In this document: positions 55,211 through 63,800 of the stretch, in pieces
Layout: each line of letters begins with the position of its first letter
Position numbering within the stretch: position 1 is the stretch's first letter
NCBI RefSeq assembly: GCF_000739595.1
Contig: NZ_BBJP01000006.1
Coordinates: 1 to 64,000, forward strand
Direction of reading: 5' to 3'
Origin: Halorubrum halophilum
Lineage (GTDB): Archaea; Halobacteriota; Halobacteria; Halobacteriales; Haloferacaceae
DNA: 64,000 nucleotides
Translations under genes and position numbers: made by a program
Notes under the pieces: model-generated
What the model saw: only the letters and a program-made list of their open reading frames with translations
Told to the model about the DNA's origin: nothing
Database searches by the model: none

Positions 55211-55705
55211 TCGATTCCGGGAGTGAGTGTTGCAGATCGGTGGTGGCAAGAGCGTATTTAAAAAGACATGAGCGATCGTGAGATAGCTTATAAAGAACGA
55301 TGCGGTGGCGCGCCCCGGTGAGCGGCCCAGCGGGCCGCTCACCGACGGTGCGAGGGAGTCGCTGGCGCCGACGGCGCCAGCGACGAGGCTGGGGAGGTGT
55401 GAGGTGCTGTGCGGTGCGGGGCGGGACTCAAAGGGGCAGTCGCCGGCGGCTTCGCCGCCGGCTGCCAGAGGCGCGAAGCGCCTCGCTGCCGCGAGGACGG
55501 TGCAGGCGACGTAAGCACCGCAGCGAAGGAGCGGTAGCGACTGAGTGAGGAGCGCAGCGAGCGTGCACCGTCCTCAGCGACTGGGGCTTTGGCAGTGTTC
55601 ACCGCAGCACTATCGATCGCTTATAAACAGCCGACAGCAACACCACTCGATCACTTATAAACCACCACTCACCCAACTCGCTATACTCACTCCCGCTATC
55701 GATCA
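55211..55705 (+). repeat. Dispersed structured element, copy 3
   Basis: The clearest copy for terminal repeats: TCGATTCCGGGAGTGAGTG at the left end and, inverted at the right end, TGATCGATAGCGGGAGTGAGT. Inside are TTTAAA (55257-55262) and TTATAAA (55288-55294) boxes, the same perfect palindrome (55316-55344), GGCTGGGGAGG, and CAAAGGGGCAGTCGC (55429-55443) pairing with GCGACTGGGGCTTTG (55577-55591). GAGGACGGTGCA (55493-55504) pairs with 55564-55575. Two extra hairpins are inserted between these stem parts (55443-55461 and about 55466-55484). GACAGCAACAC follows. Confidence 0.8.
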
Positions 55706-55813
55706 AGAGGCGCTCTTCAGCGAATGGCCGATCCGGAATCGAACATCTCCGAAGAATCGGATTTCGACAGCCGCTGATCCCCGACCCCTAATCGCTGGTC
55801 CCCGACCAACCGC

Positions 55814-56686
55814 TCAGCGTCCGACGACCGCCCGCAGCGCGAACAGCGCGTTCGACTTCCGCTCTCTGATCCGCCGGTAGAAGTACGAGAACCACTTGGA
55901 GCCGTACGGGATGTACTGGTACACGTCGGCGTCGACGTCGGGGTCGGCAGCGAGGTCGAACTGCTCCGTCTCGCGGACGCCCATCAGCATCTGGACCTCG
56001 TAGGGGGTCCCGTGTTCCGCGTGGAGCTCCTTCGCGTACTCGATCATCGCGGGGTCGTGGCTCCCGACGGCGACCCCGTCGTCGAACGCCTCGAACATGT
56101 ACGCGAGGCAGTCGCGGTACGACTCGTCGACGCGGGCCTTCTTCTTGTAGGATATCTCGGCGGGCTCGTCGTACGCGCCCTTCACGAGCCGGACCTTCCC
56201 GGGGAGGTCCGCGAGCCGTTCGAGGTCCTCGCGCGTGCGCTTCAGGTTCGCCTGCACGCAGACGCCGACGTTCCCGTCGGTCGCGGTCGCGTGGCGCTCG
56301 AACGCGTCGAGCGTCACGTCCGTGGTCTCGTGGTCCTCCATGTCGATCCAGACGAAGGTCCCGGTGTCGTCCGAGCCGGCTGCAGGGGAGCCGTTGGCCG
56401 CCTCGACGATCCGCGCGAGGTTCTCCCGGAAGGCGTCGTCGCCGATGTCGAGGCCGATCTGGCTCGACTTCACGGAGACGCAGGCGTCGAGGTTCCGGTC
56501 GGCGATCGCCTCGACGAGGTCGATGTACGCGTCGGCGTCGGCGGCGGCGGCGGACCGCTCCTCGTAGTGTTCGCCGAGGAGGTTCAGGATGCCGGCCACG
56601 CCGCGCTCGTTGAGGGATTCGACGTGCGCGAGCGCCGCCTCCGGCGTCTCCCCGGCGACGAAATTGCTCGCGATGGGCGGTATCAT
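55814..56686 (-). CDS. Proline dehydrogenase
   Basis: A 290-residue FAD-dependent enzyme from ATG 56686. FVAGETPEAALAHVESLNERGVAGILNLLGEHYEE starts the barrel; VSVKSSQIGLDIGDDAF, GTFVWIDMEDHETTDVTLDAF, GVCVQANLKRTREDLERLADLPGKVRLVKGAYDEPAE and YFYRRIRERKSNALFALRAVVGR are PRODH motifs, with the RRxxER proline carboxylate site in the last. It oxidises proline to pyrroline-5-carboxylate at the membrane. The next gene upstream, divergent, begins an amino-acid ABC operon, which suggests linked amino-acid use. Confidence 0.9.
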   Translation of the reverse strand: MIPPIASNFVAGETPEAALAHVESLNERGVAGILNLLGEHYEERSAAAADADAYIDLVEAIADRNLDACVSVKSSQIGLDIGDDAFRENLARIVEAANGSPAAGSDDTGTFVWIDMEDHETTDVTLDAFERHATATDGNVGVCVQANLKRTREDLERLADLPGKVRLVKGAYDEPAEISYKKKARVDESYRDCLAYMFEAFDDGVAVGSHDPAMIEYAKELHAEHGTPYEVQMLMGVRETEQFDLAADPDVDADVYQYIPYGSKWFSYFYRRIRERKSNALFALRAVVGR

Positions 56687-56868
56687 ACGATCACCGGAGT
56701 TCCCGACGGGGATATAAGGGCACCCGACCAATTATTTCTTGATATATTCGCGGATGAAAACCCGTTACAGCAAATATTGTGCCACGTAAAGGGTGATATC
56801 CGTCTGCACCGACCATGGGCGGGTAGGGTTTCAGATACCCGTACGTCCACGGACCCTACAGGTAACAT
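56687..56868. promoter_or_regulatory. Divergent promoter region of the proline dehydrogenase and liv-type genes
   Basis: A 180-bp AT-rich region. Around 56730-56780 are TTATTTCTTGATATATTC and AAATATTGTG stretches that could serve as TATA elements for either gene. No single box is placed at the leaderless distance with certainty. Confidence 0.4.
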
Positions 56869-58200
56869 ATGTCACGAGATATCATGGACCAGACTGACCG
56901 GAGAACGCTACTGAAACTGACGGGCGGAGCGGGTCTCGTCGGCCTCGCGGGCTGTCTCAGTACGACCGACGACGGGGGAGACGGATCCGACGGCAGCGAT
57001 GGCGACGACGGCGCGGACGGCAGCGACGGAAGCGACGGCGAGAACGGCAGCGATACCGACGACGGAAGCGACGGCGGGGACACCGACGCGTACGAGATCG
57101 GGATGGTCGACTCGCTGACCGGGTCGCTGTCGGCGTTCGGGGAGCGCAACCAGCGTGGCGTCGATCTCGCCTTACAGCGGGTCAACGAGGTCGGAATCGA
57201 CGGGCGCGAACTCGACCTGATCGTCGAGGACTCCGAGAGCGAGAACCAGGGCGGCATCGCGGCCGCCCAGAAGCTTGTCAACCAAGACGGAGTCCCGTTC
57301 CTCATCGGCGCGGTCGGCTCCGGCGTCTCGCTCGCGATCTACGAGAGCGTCGTCGAGGACACCGACGTGGTCCAACTGAGCCAGAACTCCACGGGGCTCA
57401 ACCTCACGGACTTCCCCGGGCTGCTCCGGATGTCGCCGTCGGGCCGCAGTCAGTCGCTCGCGCTCTCGAACCTCATCGCCGACGACGGCTACGACGAGGT
57501 GGCGATCACCTACGTCAACAACGACTACGGACAGAGCCTCACCGACGCGTTCGTGGAGGCGTGGGACGGCGACATCGCGTACAACAATCCGCACGACCAA
57601 GAGCAGCAGTCCTACTCGGGGGTCATCTCCGAGATGAACAGCTCCGGCGCGGACGCGTGGCTGTTCATCACCTACCAGGCGGAGTTCACGACGATGGTCA
57701 ACGAGGTGTTCTCGTCGGGCTACGAGGCGCAGTTTTACGGCGCCGACTCCGTCCAGGGCGACGGCGTTCTCGAGAACGTTCCCGAAGGGAGCATCGAGGG
57801 CATGAAAGTCGTGGTCCCCTCCGCGCCCGTCGAGGAGGAGAACTACCAGACGTTCGCCGCCGACTTCGAGTCGGAGTACGGCCAGCAGCCGACCTCGTGG
57901 GCGGCGTACGCGTACGACTGCGTGATCAACGCGGCACTCTCGATCCAGGCCGCCGACGAGTTCACCGGCGCAGCGCTACAGGAGACCGTCCGGCGCGTCT
58001 CGGGCCCAGAGGGGGAAGAGGCGACCTCCTTCGAGGCCGCCAGCCAGATCCTCGCGGACGGCGGTGGTCCCGACGACGTCGATTACCAAGGGGTCAGCGG
58101 CCCCATCGACTTCGATGAGAACGGAGACCCAGTCGGTTTCCTTCAGGTCTTAGAGGTTCAAGACCACGCGTACGAGGGAATCGACTTCATCGAAGGCTAA
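56869..58200 (+). CDS. livK: Branched-chain amino-acid ABC transporter substrate-binding lipoprotein
   Basis: A 443-residue binding protein. The start is ATG 56869 or 56884 (MDQTDRRTLLKLTGG); RRTLLKLTGGAGLVGLAG ends at the lipobox Cys, so it is a Tat lipoprotein. An acidic linker rich in DGS/DGGDGSD precedes the domain: IGMVDSLTGSLSAFGERNQRGVDLALQRVNEVG, then VIGAVGSGVSLAIYESVVEDTDV and VAITYVNNDYGQSLTDAFVEAW, typical LivK/LivJ periplasmic-binding folds. It leads the complete liv-type operon. Confidence 0.9.
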   Translation: MSRDIMDQTDRRTLLKLTGGAGLVGLAGCLSTTDDGGDGSDGSDGDDGADGSDGSDGENGSDTDDGSDGGDTDAYEIGMVDSLTGSLSAFGERNQRGVDLALQRVNEVGIDGRELDLIVEDSESENQGGIAAAQKLVNQDGVPFLIGAVGSGVSLAIYESVVEDTDVVQLSQNSTGLNLTDFPGLLRMSPSGRSQSLALSNLIADDGYDEVAITYVNNDYGQSLTDAFVEAWDGDIAYNNPHDQEQQSYSGVISEMNSSGADAWLFITYQAEFTTMVNEVFSSGYEAQFYGADSVQGDGVLENVPEGSIEGMKVVVPSAPVEEENYQTFAADFESEYGQQPTSWAAYAYDCVINAALSIQAADEFTGAALQETVRRVSGPEGEEATSFEAASQILADGGGPDDVDYQGVSGPIDFDENGDPVGFLQVLEVQDHAYEGIDFIEG

Positions 58201-58209
58201 TCCCGATCG

Positions 58210-59178
58210 ATGACCGTCCTCGGATATCTGGCTAACGGGCTGGTCTACAGTAGCATCATCGTCCTCGGCAGCATCGGGCTGTCGCTGGTGTACAGCATCG
58301 CCGACTTCGCGAACTTCGCGCACGGCGACACGATGACCATCGGCGCGTACTCGGCGTTCGTGACGCTTTCCGCCATCAGCGCCGTCGGCGGCCTCGGCGG
58401 CACGGTGTTGGGGCTCCCGTACGGTTTCTTCCCGGCCTTAGTCGTCGGGATCGCGGTCGCGGCGGTCGTCGCGATCGGCACCGAGAAGCTCATCTACGAA
58501 CCGCTCGACGTCGACTCGATCGGCCTGCTGATCACGTCGATCGGGATCGCGTTCATCTACCGCGCAGCGGTCCAGATCCGGTTCGGATCAGATGTCACCC
58601 GATTCGACATCCCGGCGTTACGGCCGATCGAGGCGCTGGTGCCGTACGGCGTCCGGGTGACGCTCCACGACGTGGCGATCGTCGGCTCGGCGGCGGTGCT
58701 CGTCGTCGGACTCCACGTTCTGCTCCAGTACACCGACCTCGGTCGGAAGATGCGGGCGATGGCGGACAACCCCGATCTCGCTCGGGTCAGCGGTATCCGG
58801 ACGAAGCGGGTCAAGCTGTGGACGTGGGTCATCGGCGCCGGGCTCGCCGGCGCGGGCGGAGTGTTCCTCGGGCTGTTCAACCAGCTCTCGCCGCGGATGG
58901 GATTCAACCTCCTGTTGGTCATCTTCGCAGCGGTGATCCTCGGGGGAATCGGCTCCGTCTACGGCGCGATGGCAGGCGGCTTACTCATCGGCATGATCAC
59001 CCAGTTAACACCGGTGTTCTCCAACGTGATCGAGGCGCTACCGATATGGCCGGGATGGCTTGCGACCCTGCTTGAGAACTTGATCAGCATCGAGTACGCG
59101 AACGCGATTGCGTTCGTGATCATGGTCGTGGTGCTGTTGGTCCGGCCAAACGGAATCGCCGGGGAGGGAGCGACATGA
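58210..59178 (+). CDS. livH: Branched-chain amino-acid ABC transporter permease LivH
   Basis: A 322-residue permease with about eight hydrophobic segments. NGLVYSSIIVLGSIGLSLVYSIADFANFAHGDTMTIGAYSAF is the family start, with GIRTKRVKLWTWVIGAGLAGAGGVFLG and IFAAVILGGIGSVYGAMAGGLLIGMI as the LivH signature. Its TGA overlaps the livM start, so the pair is translated together. Confidence 0.92.
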   Translation: MTVLGYLANGLVYSSIIVLGSIGLSLVYSIADFANFAHGDTMTIGAYSAFVTLSAISAVGGLGGTVLGLPYGFFPALVVGIAVAAVVAIGTEKLIYEPLDVDSIGLLITSIGIAFIYRAAVQIRFGSDVTRFDIPALRPIEALVPYGVRVTLHDVAIVGSAAVLVVGLHVLLQYTDLGRKMRAMADNPDLARVSGIRTKRVKLWTWVIGAGLAGAGGVFLGLFNQLSPRMGFNLLLVIFAAVILGGIGSVYGAMAGGLLIGMITQLTPVFSNVIEALPIWPGWLATLLENLISIEYANAIAFVIMVVVLLVRPNGIAGEGAT

Positions 59179-60359
59179 GCCTCGTCGACGATCCGAGAGG
59201 AGCGCTGGCGGATCTGACACGCCCCGAGGCGTGGGTGCTCGGCGTCAGCGCCGCGTTCGCGCTGTTCCTGTTCGTCTCGCTGCTCACCGGCGCGCTCGGC
59301 CCGAGTTACTTCCTGTTCCTGGTCGGGCTCGCCGGGATGTACGCGCTGTTGTCCTTCGGGCTGAACGCCCAGTGGGGGTTCACCGGACTGATCAACTTCA
59401 GCGTCGCCGCATTCTTCGGGATCGGCGCGTACGGTTCCGCGCTGATGACCGCGAGTAGCTCGCCGATCGCGGGCGGGTTCAACCCGCTCGTCGGGCTCGC
59501 CGTCGCGCTCGTCGTCGCGTTCGTGCTGGCGCTGTTGATCGGTATCCCGACGCTCCGGCTCCGGGCCGACTACCTCGCGATCGCGTCGCTCGGGCTGGCG
59601 GAGGTCGTCCGGCTGATCGTTCTCAACGAGCGCTGGCTGACGAACGGGAGCGGAGGGGTGCGAGGAATCCCGGGATTCTTCCAAGGATGGCCGGTCCTCT
59701 CGACGTTCCCGGAGGCGATGCCCGGGCTCCGCCTCGAGGTGATCCCCGGATCTCCGGTCCTTCTAGAGACGGCGTTCTGGCAGGCGTCGCTGAACGTCCT
59801 GTTGGTGCTCATGTTCGCGGGGGCGGTGTACTTCGTCTTGCACCGCGCGCACCAGTCGCCGTGGGGGCGGGTGTTGCGGACGATCCGCTCGGACGAGGAC
59901 CTCGCGCGAGCGCTCGGGAAGAACACCTACTCCTTTAAGATGCAGTCGTTCATCCTCGGCAGCCTGATCATGGCGCTGGCGGGCGTGTTCTACACCCACC
60001 TGAACCTCTACGTCGGGCCGGGCGATCTGGACCCGATCACGACGTTCTACGCGTGGGTCGCGGTGATATTGGGCGGCAGCGGCTCCAACCGCGGAGCGCT
60101 GTTCGGCGGTATCGTCATCGTCACCATCCGCGAGGGGACGCGCTTCCTCAACGACGCGGCTGCGCTGCCGATCGACCCCGCGCCGCTGCGGCTGCTGTTG
60201 ATCGGGGTCGTGATCGTCGCGGTCATGCGCTACCGGCCGCAGGGGGTCCTCCCGCCGCAGCGGGAGCTGATCTGGCCGAGCGCCGTAGACGGGGGCGGGA
60301 CGCCAGACACGCCGGAGAGCGGCGTCCGCGAGCAGAAGGGAGGTGGTGGCGATGAGTGA
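59175..60359 (+). CDS. livM: Branched-chain amino-acid ABC transporter permease LivM
   Basis: A 394-residue permease. YALLSFGLNAQWGFTGLINFSVAAFFGIGAYG, DYLAIASLGLAEVVRLIV, ALGKNTYSFKMQSFILGSLIMALAGVFY and TTFYAWVAVILGGSGSNRGALFGGIVI are LivM signatures. It pairs with LivH in the membrane. The 3' end overlaps the first ATPase gene by 8 bp. Confidence 0.92.
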   Translation: MSLVDDPRGALADLTRPEAWVLGVSAAFALFLFVSLLTGALGPSYFLFLVGLAGMYALLSFGLNAQWGFTGLINFSVAAFFGIGAYGSALMTASSSPIAGGFNPLVGLAVALVVAFVLALLIGIPTLRLRADYLAIASLGLAEVVRLIVLNERWLTNGSGGVRGIPGFFQGWPVLSTFPEAMPGLRLEVIPGSPVLLETAFWQASLNVLLVLMFAGAVYFVLHRAHQSPWGRVLRTIRSDEDLARALGKNTYSFKMQSFILGSLIMALAGVFYTHLNLYVGPGDLDPITTFYAWVAVILGGSGSNRGALFGGIVIVTIREGTRFLNDAAALPIDPAPLRLLLIGVVIVAVMRYRPQGVLPPQRELIWPSAVDGGGTPDTPESGVREQKGGGGDE

Positions 60360-61140
60360 GGGCGCGCTCCCGAAGGAGGACGCGGTCCTCCGCGTCGACG
60401 ACCTCCAGAAGTCGTTCGGCGGCCTCGCCGCCACTGACCACGCCACGTTCGCGGTCGAGCGCGGCACGATCACCGGGCTCATCGGCCCGAACGGCGCCGG
60501 GAAGTCGACGCTGTTCAACCTCATCTCCGGCTTCTACGAGCCGGACGGTGGGACCGTCGAGGTGAACGGGACCGACGTGACGGGGATGGAGCCGTACGAG
60601 GTGGCCGAGCACGGGCTCATCCGGACGTTCCAGACCCCCCGCAAGCTGGAGGGGATGACCGTCCGGGAGGCGATGTTAATCGGTCCCCGGAACCAGCCCG
60701 GCGAGTCCTTCGTCAACCTGTTCGCTCGGCCCGGAACGGTTGCGGAGAGCGAGTCCGCGAACCTCGCCGAGGCGGAGCGGATACTGGAGGAGTTCGAGAT
60801 CGACCACCTCGCGACCCAGCCGGCGACCGACATCTCCGGCGGGCAGATGAAGCTCGTCGAGCTCGCGCGGGCGATGCTCGCCGAGCCGGAGGTGCTGCTG
60901 CTCGACGAGCCGGTCGCGGGGGTGAACCCGACGCTGGCGAAGAAGCTCAAAGAACAGGTCCGGCGGCTCAATGAGCAGGGGACGACGTTCCTGCTCATCG
61001 AGCACGACATGGAGTTCGTGATGGACTTGGCGGACCCGATCGTCGTCTTAGACCAGGGACACGTCCTGACCGAGGGGACGCCGGAGGAGGTCCGGAACGA
61101 CGACCGCGTCATCGACGCGTACCTCGGAGGCGGCACATGA
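60352..61140 (+). CDS. livG: Branched-chain amino-acid ABC transporter ATPase LivG
   Basis: A 262-residue ATPase from ATG 60352 (a GTG at 60343 is also possible). LIGPNGAGKSTLFNLISGFYEPDGG is Walker A, HGLIRTFQTPRKLEGMTVREAML the Q-loop region, ISGGQMKLVELARAMLAEPEVLLLDEPVAGVNPT the signature and Walker B, and LLIEHDMEFVMDLADPIVVLDQG the H-loop. It overlaps livM and livF by 4-8 bp. Confidence 0.93.
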   Translation: MSEGALPKEDAVLRVDDLQKSFGGLAATDHATFAVERGTITGLIGPNGAGKSTLFNLISGFYEPDGGTVEVNGTDVTGMEPYEVAEHGLIRTFQTPRKLEGMTVREAMLIGPRNQPGESFVNLFARPGTVAESESANLAEAERILEEFEIDHLATQPATDISGGQMKLVELARAMLAEPEVLLLDEPVAGVNPTLAKKLKEQVRRLNEQGTTFLLIEHDMEFVMDLADPIVVLDQGHVLTEGTPEEVRNDDRVIDAYLGGGT

Positions 61141-61886
61141 TCGACGACACCACCCGGCCCGCAGGGGCCACCGACGGAGCCGATCCCGTGCTCTCGTTGT
61201 CGAACGTCGACAGCGGGTACGGCGAGGTGCAGGTGCTCGACGACTGCTCGGTCCGGCTCGACCCGGGCGAGATCGTCTGTCTCGTCGGCCCGAACGGGGC
61301 CGGGAAGTCGACGGTCCTCAAGACGGCGTTCGGGATGTTGACGCCGTGGACGGGGACGGTCGAGTACCACGGCCGCGACATCGGGGGGATGGCGCCCGAG
61401 GAGATCGTCCGCGAGGGTATCGGCTACGTCCCCCAGACCGACAACGTGTTCGGCTCGTTAACGATCGACGAGAACCTCCGGATGGGCGGCGTCGCCCGCG
61501 ACGGCGGGCTCGAAGACGTGATAGAGACGCTGTACGACCGATTCCCGATCATCGACCGGAAGCGGACCGCCAAGGCGAAGACGCTCTCGGGCGGCCAGCG
61601 CCAGGTGTTGGCGTTCGCCCGCGCGCTCGTGATGGAGCCCGACGTGCTGCTCATCGACGAGCCGTCGGCGGGGCTCGCGCCGAACACCGCCGACGACGTG
61701 TTCGAGGATGTCCAAGAGGTCAACGACATGGACACCGCGATCCTGATGGTCGAACAGAACGTGACGAAGGGGCTCGGCATCTCCGACCGGGGGTACGTCC
61801 TCGATCAGGGGACCGTCCGGTTCGAGGGCACGCCGGAGGAACTGCTCAACGACGAGGAGGTTTCTCAGCTGTACCTCGGCGGCTGA
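61137..61886 (+). CDS. livF: Branched-chain amino-acid ABC transporter ATPase LivF
   Basis: A 249-residue ATPase. VLSLSNVDSGYGEVQVLDDCSVRLDPGE starts it; LVGPNGAGKSTVLKTAFGMLTPWTG is Walker A, YVPQTDNVFGSLTIDENLRMG the Q-loop, LSGGQRQVLAFARALVMEPDVLLIDEPSAGLAPN the signature and Walker B, and LMVEQNVTKGLGISDRGYVLDQG the H-loop. It ends the operon. The next gene begins 43 bp later. Confidence 0.93.
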   Translation: MIDDTTRPAGATDGADPVLSLSNVDSGYGEVQVLDDCSVRLDPGEIVCLVGPNGAGKSTVLKTAFGMLTPWTGTVEYHGRDIGGMAPEEIVREGIGYVPQTDNVFGSLTIDENLRMGGVARDGGLEDVIETLYDRFPIIDRKRTAKAKTLSGGQRQVLAFARALVMEPDVLLIDEPSAGLAPNTADDVFEDVQEVNDMDTAILMVEQNVTKGLGISDRGYVLDQGTVRFEGTPEELLNDEEVSQLYLGG

Positions 61887-61929
61887 GTCCCCGCCGTCTC
61901 TCTGTCACCCGAACCCCGATCAAAATAGC

Positions 61930-62865
61930 ATGTCATCCGGTATCGGTCGATACGCGTTCGCGCTCGCTCCCCTCCTAGCGGCGGCGCTGTGGGGCGGAAT
62001 GTACGTCGTCAGCAAGTGGGGGTTCGAGCTGATCCCGCCGGTGACGCTCGGCTTCCTCCGGGTCGCGGTCGGCGGCGGCGCGCTCTGGATCGTCGTCGCC
62101 GGCCGGGGCGGTTCCACGCCGTCCCGCGACGAGTGGCCGACGTTCGTCGCGCTGGGCGGGTGGGTGACCCTGACGATTGTCACCCAGTTCGTCGGCACGG
62201 AACTGACCAACGCCAGTCAGGGCTCGCTGCTGACGGTTCTCACACCCGTCTTTACCGTTCTGCTCGGCGCGGCGGTGCTCGGCGAGCGCGTCACGACGGC
62301 GAAGGCGGGCGGGATGACCGTCGCCGGGGTCGGGACCGGAGTCGTGATCGCCGGCCAGTACGACCTCGGATCGATGGCCGCCGGCAACGCCGCCGGCGTG
62401 GCGCTGCTCCTGGTCGCCAGCGCGACGTGGGCCGGCTACACCGTCTGGGGGCTGCCCGTGGTGAGGCGCCACGGCGCGCTGCGCGCGGCGACGTACTCCT
62501 CGCTGGCGAGCCTCCCGATACTCGGCGTCCTCGCAGTCGGCGAGCTGTGGTACCTCGGCCTCTCCCCGACCGACATCCCGGTGACCGCGGAGTCGACCGC
62601 CGCCGTCCTGTACCTCGGGCTGGCGTCGACGGCGGCGGCGTGGTTCCTCTGGTACAAGGGCTTAGAGTACGTGCCCGCGGGGACGGTCGCCGTCTTCTTC
62701 TTCGCACAGCCCGCCGTCGGGGCGGCGCTCGGCGCGGCGCTGCTCGGCGAGGCGCTCGGACCGGGATACCTCGTCGGCGGCGCGCTGATGACCGCCGGGA
62801 TCTGGGCCGTGAGCCGGGAGCGCGCGGGAACCACGGAAGAGACGCCGGACGTGGCCGCGGAGTGA
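61930..62865 (+). CDS. EamA-family DMT transporter
   Basis: A 311-residue membrane protein with ten hydrophobic segments in two EamA repeats. AALWGGMYVVSKWGFELIPPVTLGFLRVAVGG and TNASQGSLLTVLTPVFTVLLGAAVLGERVT end the first; AAWFLWYKGLEYVPAGTVAVFFFAQPAVGAALGAALLGEALG ends the second. Such proteins export or import small metabolites; the substrate is unknown. It follows the liv operon on the same strand. Confidence 0.9.
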   Translation: MSSGIGRYAFALAPLLAAALWGGMYVVSKWGFELIPPVTLGFLRVAVGGGALWIVVAGRGGSTPSRDEWPTFVALGGWVTLTIVTQFVGTELTNASQGSLLTVLTPVFTVLLGAAVLGERVTTAKAGGMTVAGVGTGVVIAGQYDLGSMAAGNAAGVALLLVASATWAGYTVWGLPVVRRHGALRAATYSSLASLPILGVLAVGELWYLGLSPTDIPVTAESTAAVLYLGLASTAAAWFLWYKGLEYVPAGTVAVFFFAQPAVGAALGAALLGEALGPGYLVGGALMTAGIWAVSRERAGTTEETPDVAAE

Positions 62866-62898
62866 TCCGCGGGCGACCGCACGGCGACCATCCCCCCC

Positions 62899-63696
62899 CT
62901 ACGTCGCCCGCTTCTCCAGTTCGCCCGTGAGCCCGGCGGCGTCGAACTCGTGGTCGGGCCGGATCGCGACGAAGTCGAGGAACCGCCGGGCGGCCAGAAT
63001 CTCGTCGGTCGAGTAGCTGTCGAGCGCGGCGTCGACGGCGTCGGCCGCGCCGATCAGGGGCTCCAGCGCGGCGAGGGCGCTCGCGAGGTCGTACGACCGC
63101 GCCGACTCGCGGCCCTCCTCGCTCACGCTCGTCGCGTCGATGACGTAGAGGTCGCCGTCGCGAACGAGGACGTTCTCCGCGCGGAGGTCGCCGTGGGCGA
63201 GCCCGGCGTCGTGAATGGTTCGGAGGGTCCCGAACAGCGCCGGGGCGAGCGCGGCCACGTCTCCGGTGTCGAGCTCGTCGAGCGTCCGGAACTCGGGGAG
63301 GTACTCCAGCACGACGACGCCGAGGTCGCCGACCTCCAGGGCCTCGATCGGTTCCGGGGCGTTGACGCCGATCTCGCGGACCTTCCGGGTCGCCTCCAGC
63401 TCGTGGCGCGCCATCTCGTAGGGGGTCTCGTAGCGCTCGAAGAAGCCCTCGGTGCCCGCGGAGAAGGCGCCGAGGTTGCGTCCGGTGGTGAACAGCGCGT
63501 GGACGAGCGTGTTCTGGCGGGTGATCACCTTCACGAACAGGTCGTCGTCGATCACCATCGGCGTCGACAACCAGTTGTCGGCGTCGAGGAACCGCACCCG
63601 CATCTCGTCGCGGTCGTACCGGTCTGCCAGCTCGCGGACGACCCGCTCGATGTCGGGCCAATCCACGCGACCGCGTACGATCCGACGAAGCTCCAT
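62899..63696 (-). CDS. RIO/Bud32-like kinase
   Basis: A 265-residue protein kinase-like fold. VKVITRQNTLVHALFTTGRNLGAF has the nucleotide-binding Lys region, LVHALFTTGR the helix, and the catalytic loop is IHDAGLAHGDLRAENVLVRDGDLYVIDATSV (HGD and IDA replacing HRD and DFG, as in RIO/Bud32 kinases). It should phosphorylate a protein or small molecule. It is on the minus strand, convergent with the transporter gene and divergent from the partial acyl-CoA dehydrogenase. Confidence 0.75.
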   Translation of the reverse strand: MELRRIVRGRVDWPDIERVVRELADRYDRDEMRVRFLDADNWLSTPMVIDDDLFVKVITRQNTLVHALFTTGRNLGAFSAGTEGFFERYETPYEMARHELEATRKVREIGVNAPEPIEALEVGDLGVVVLEYLPEFRTLDELDTGDVAALAPALFGTLRTIHDAGLAHGDLRAENVLVRDGDLYVIDATSVSEEGRESARSYDLASALAALEPLIGAADAVDAALDSYSTDEILAARRFLDFVAIRPDHEFDAAGLTGELEKRAT

Positions 63697-63800
63697 GGAC
63701 CGACCGAGGCGACCGCGACTGATAAATGGTCACGTCAGACTCACCAGAATCGATCACGGTCGTTCGTACTGTTTATGCCGTCGCGTCGCAATTCTTGCGC

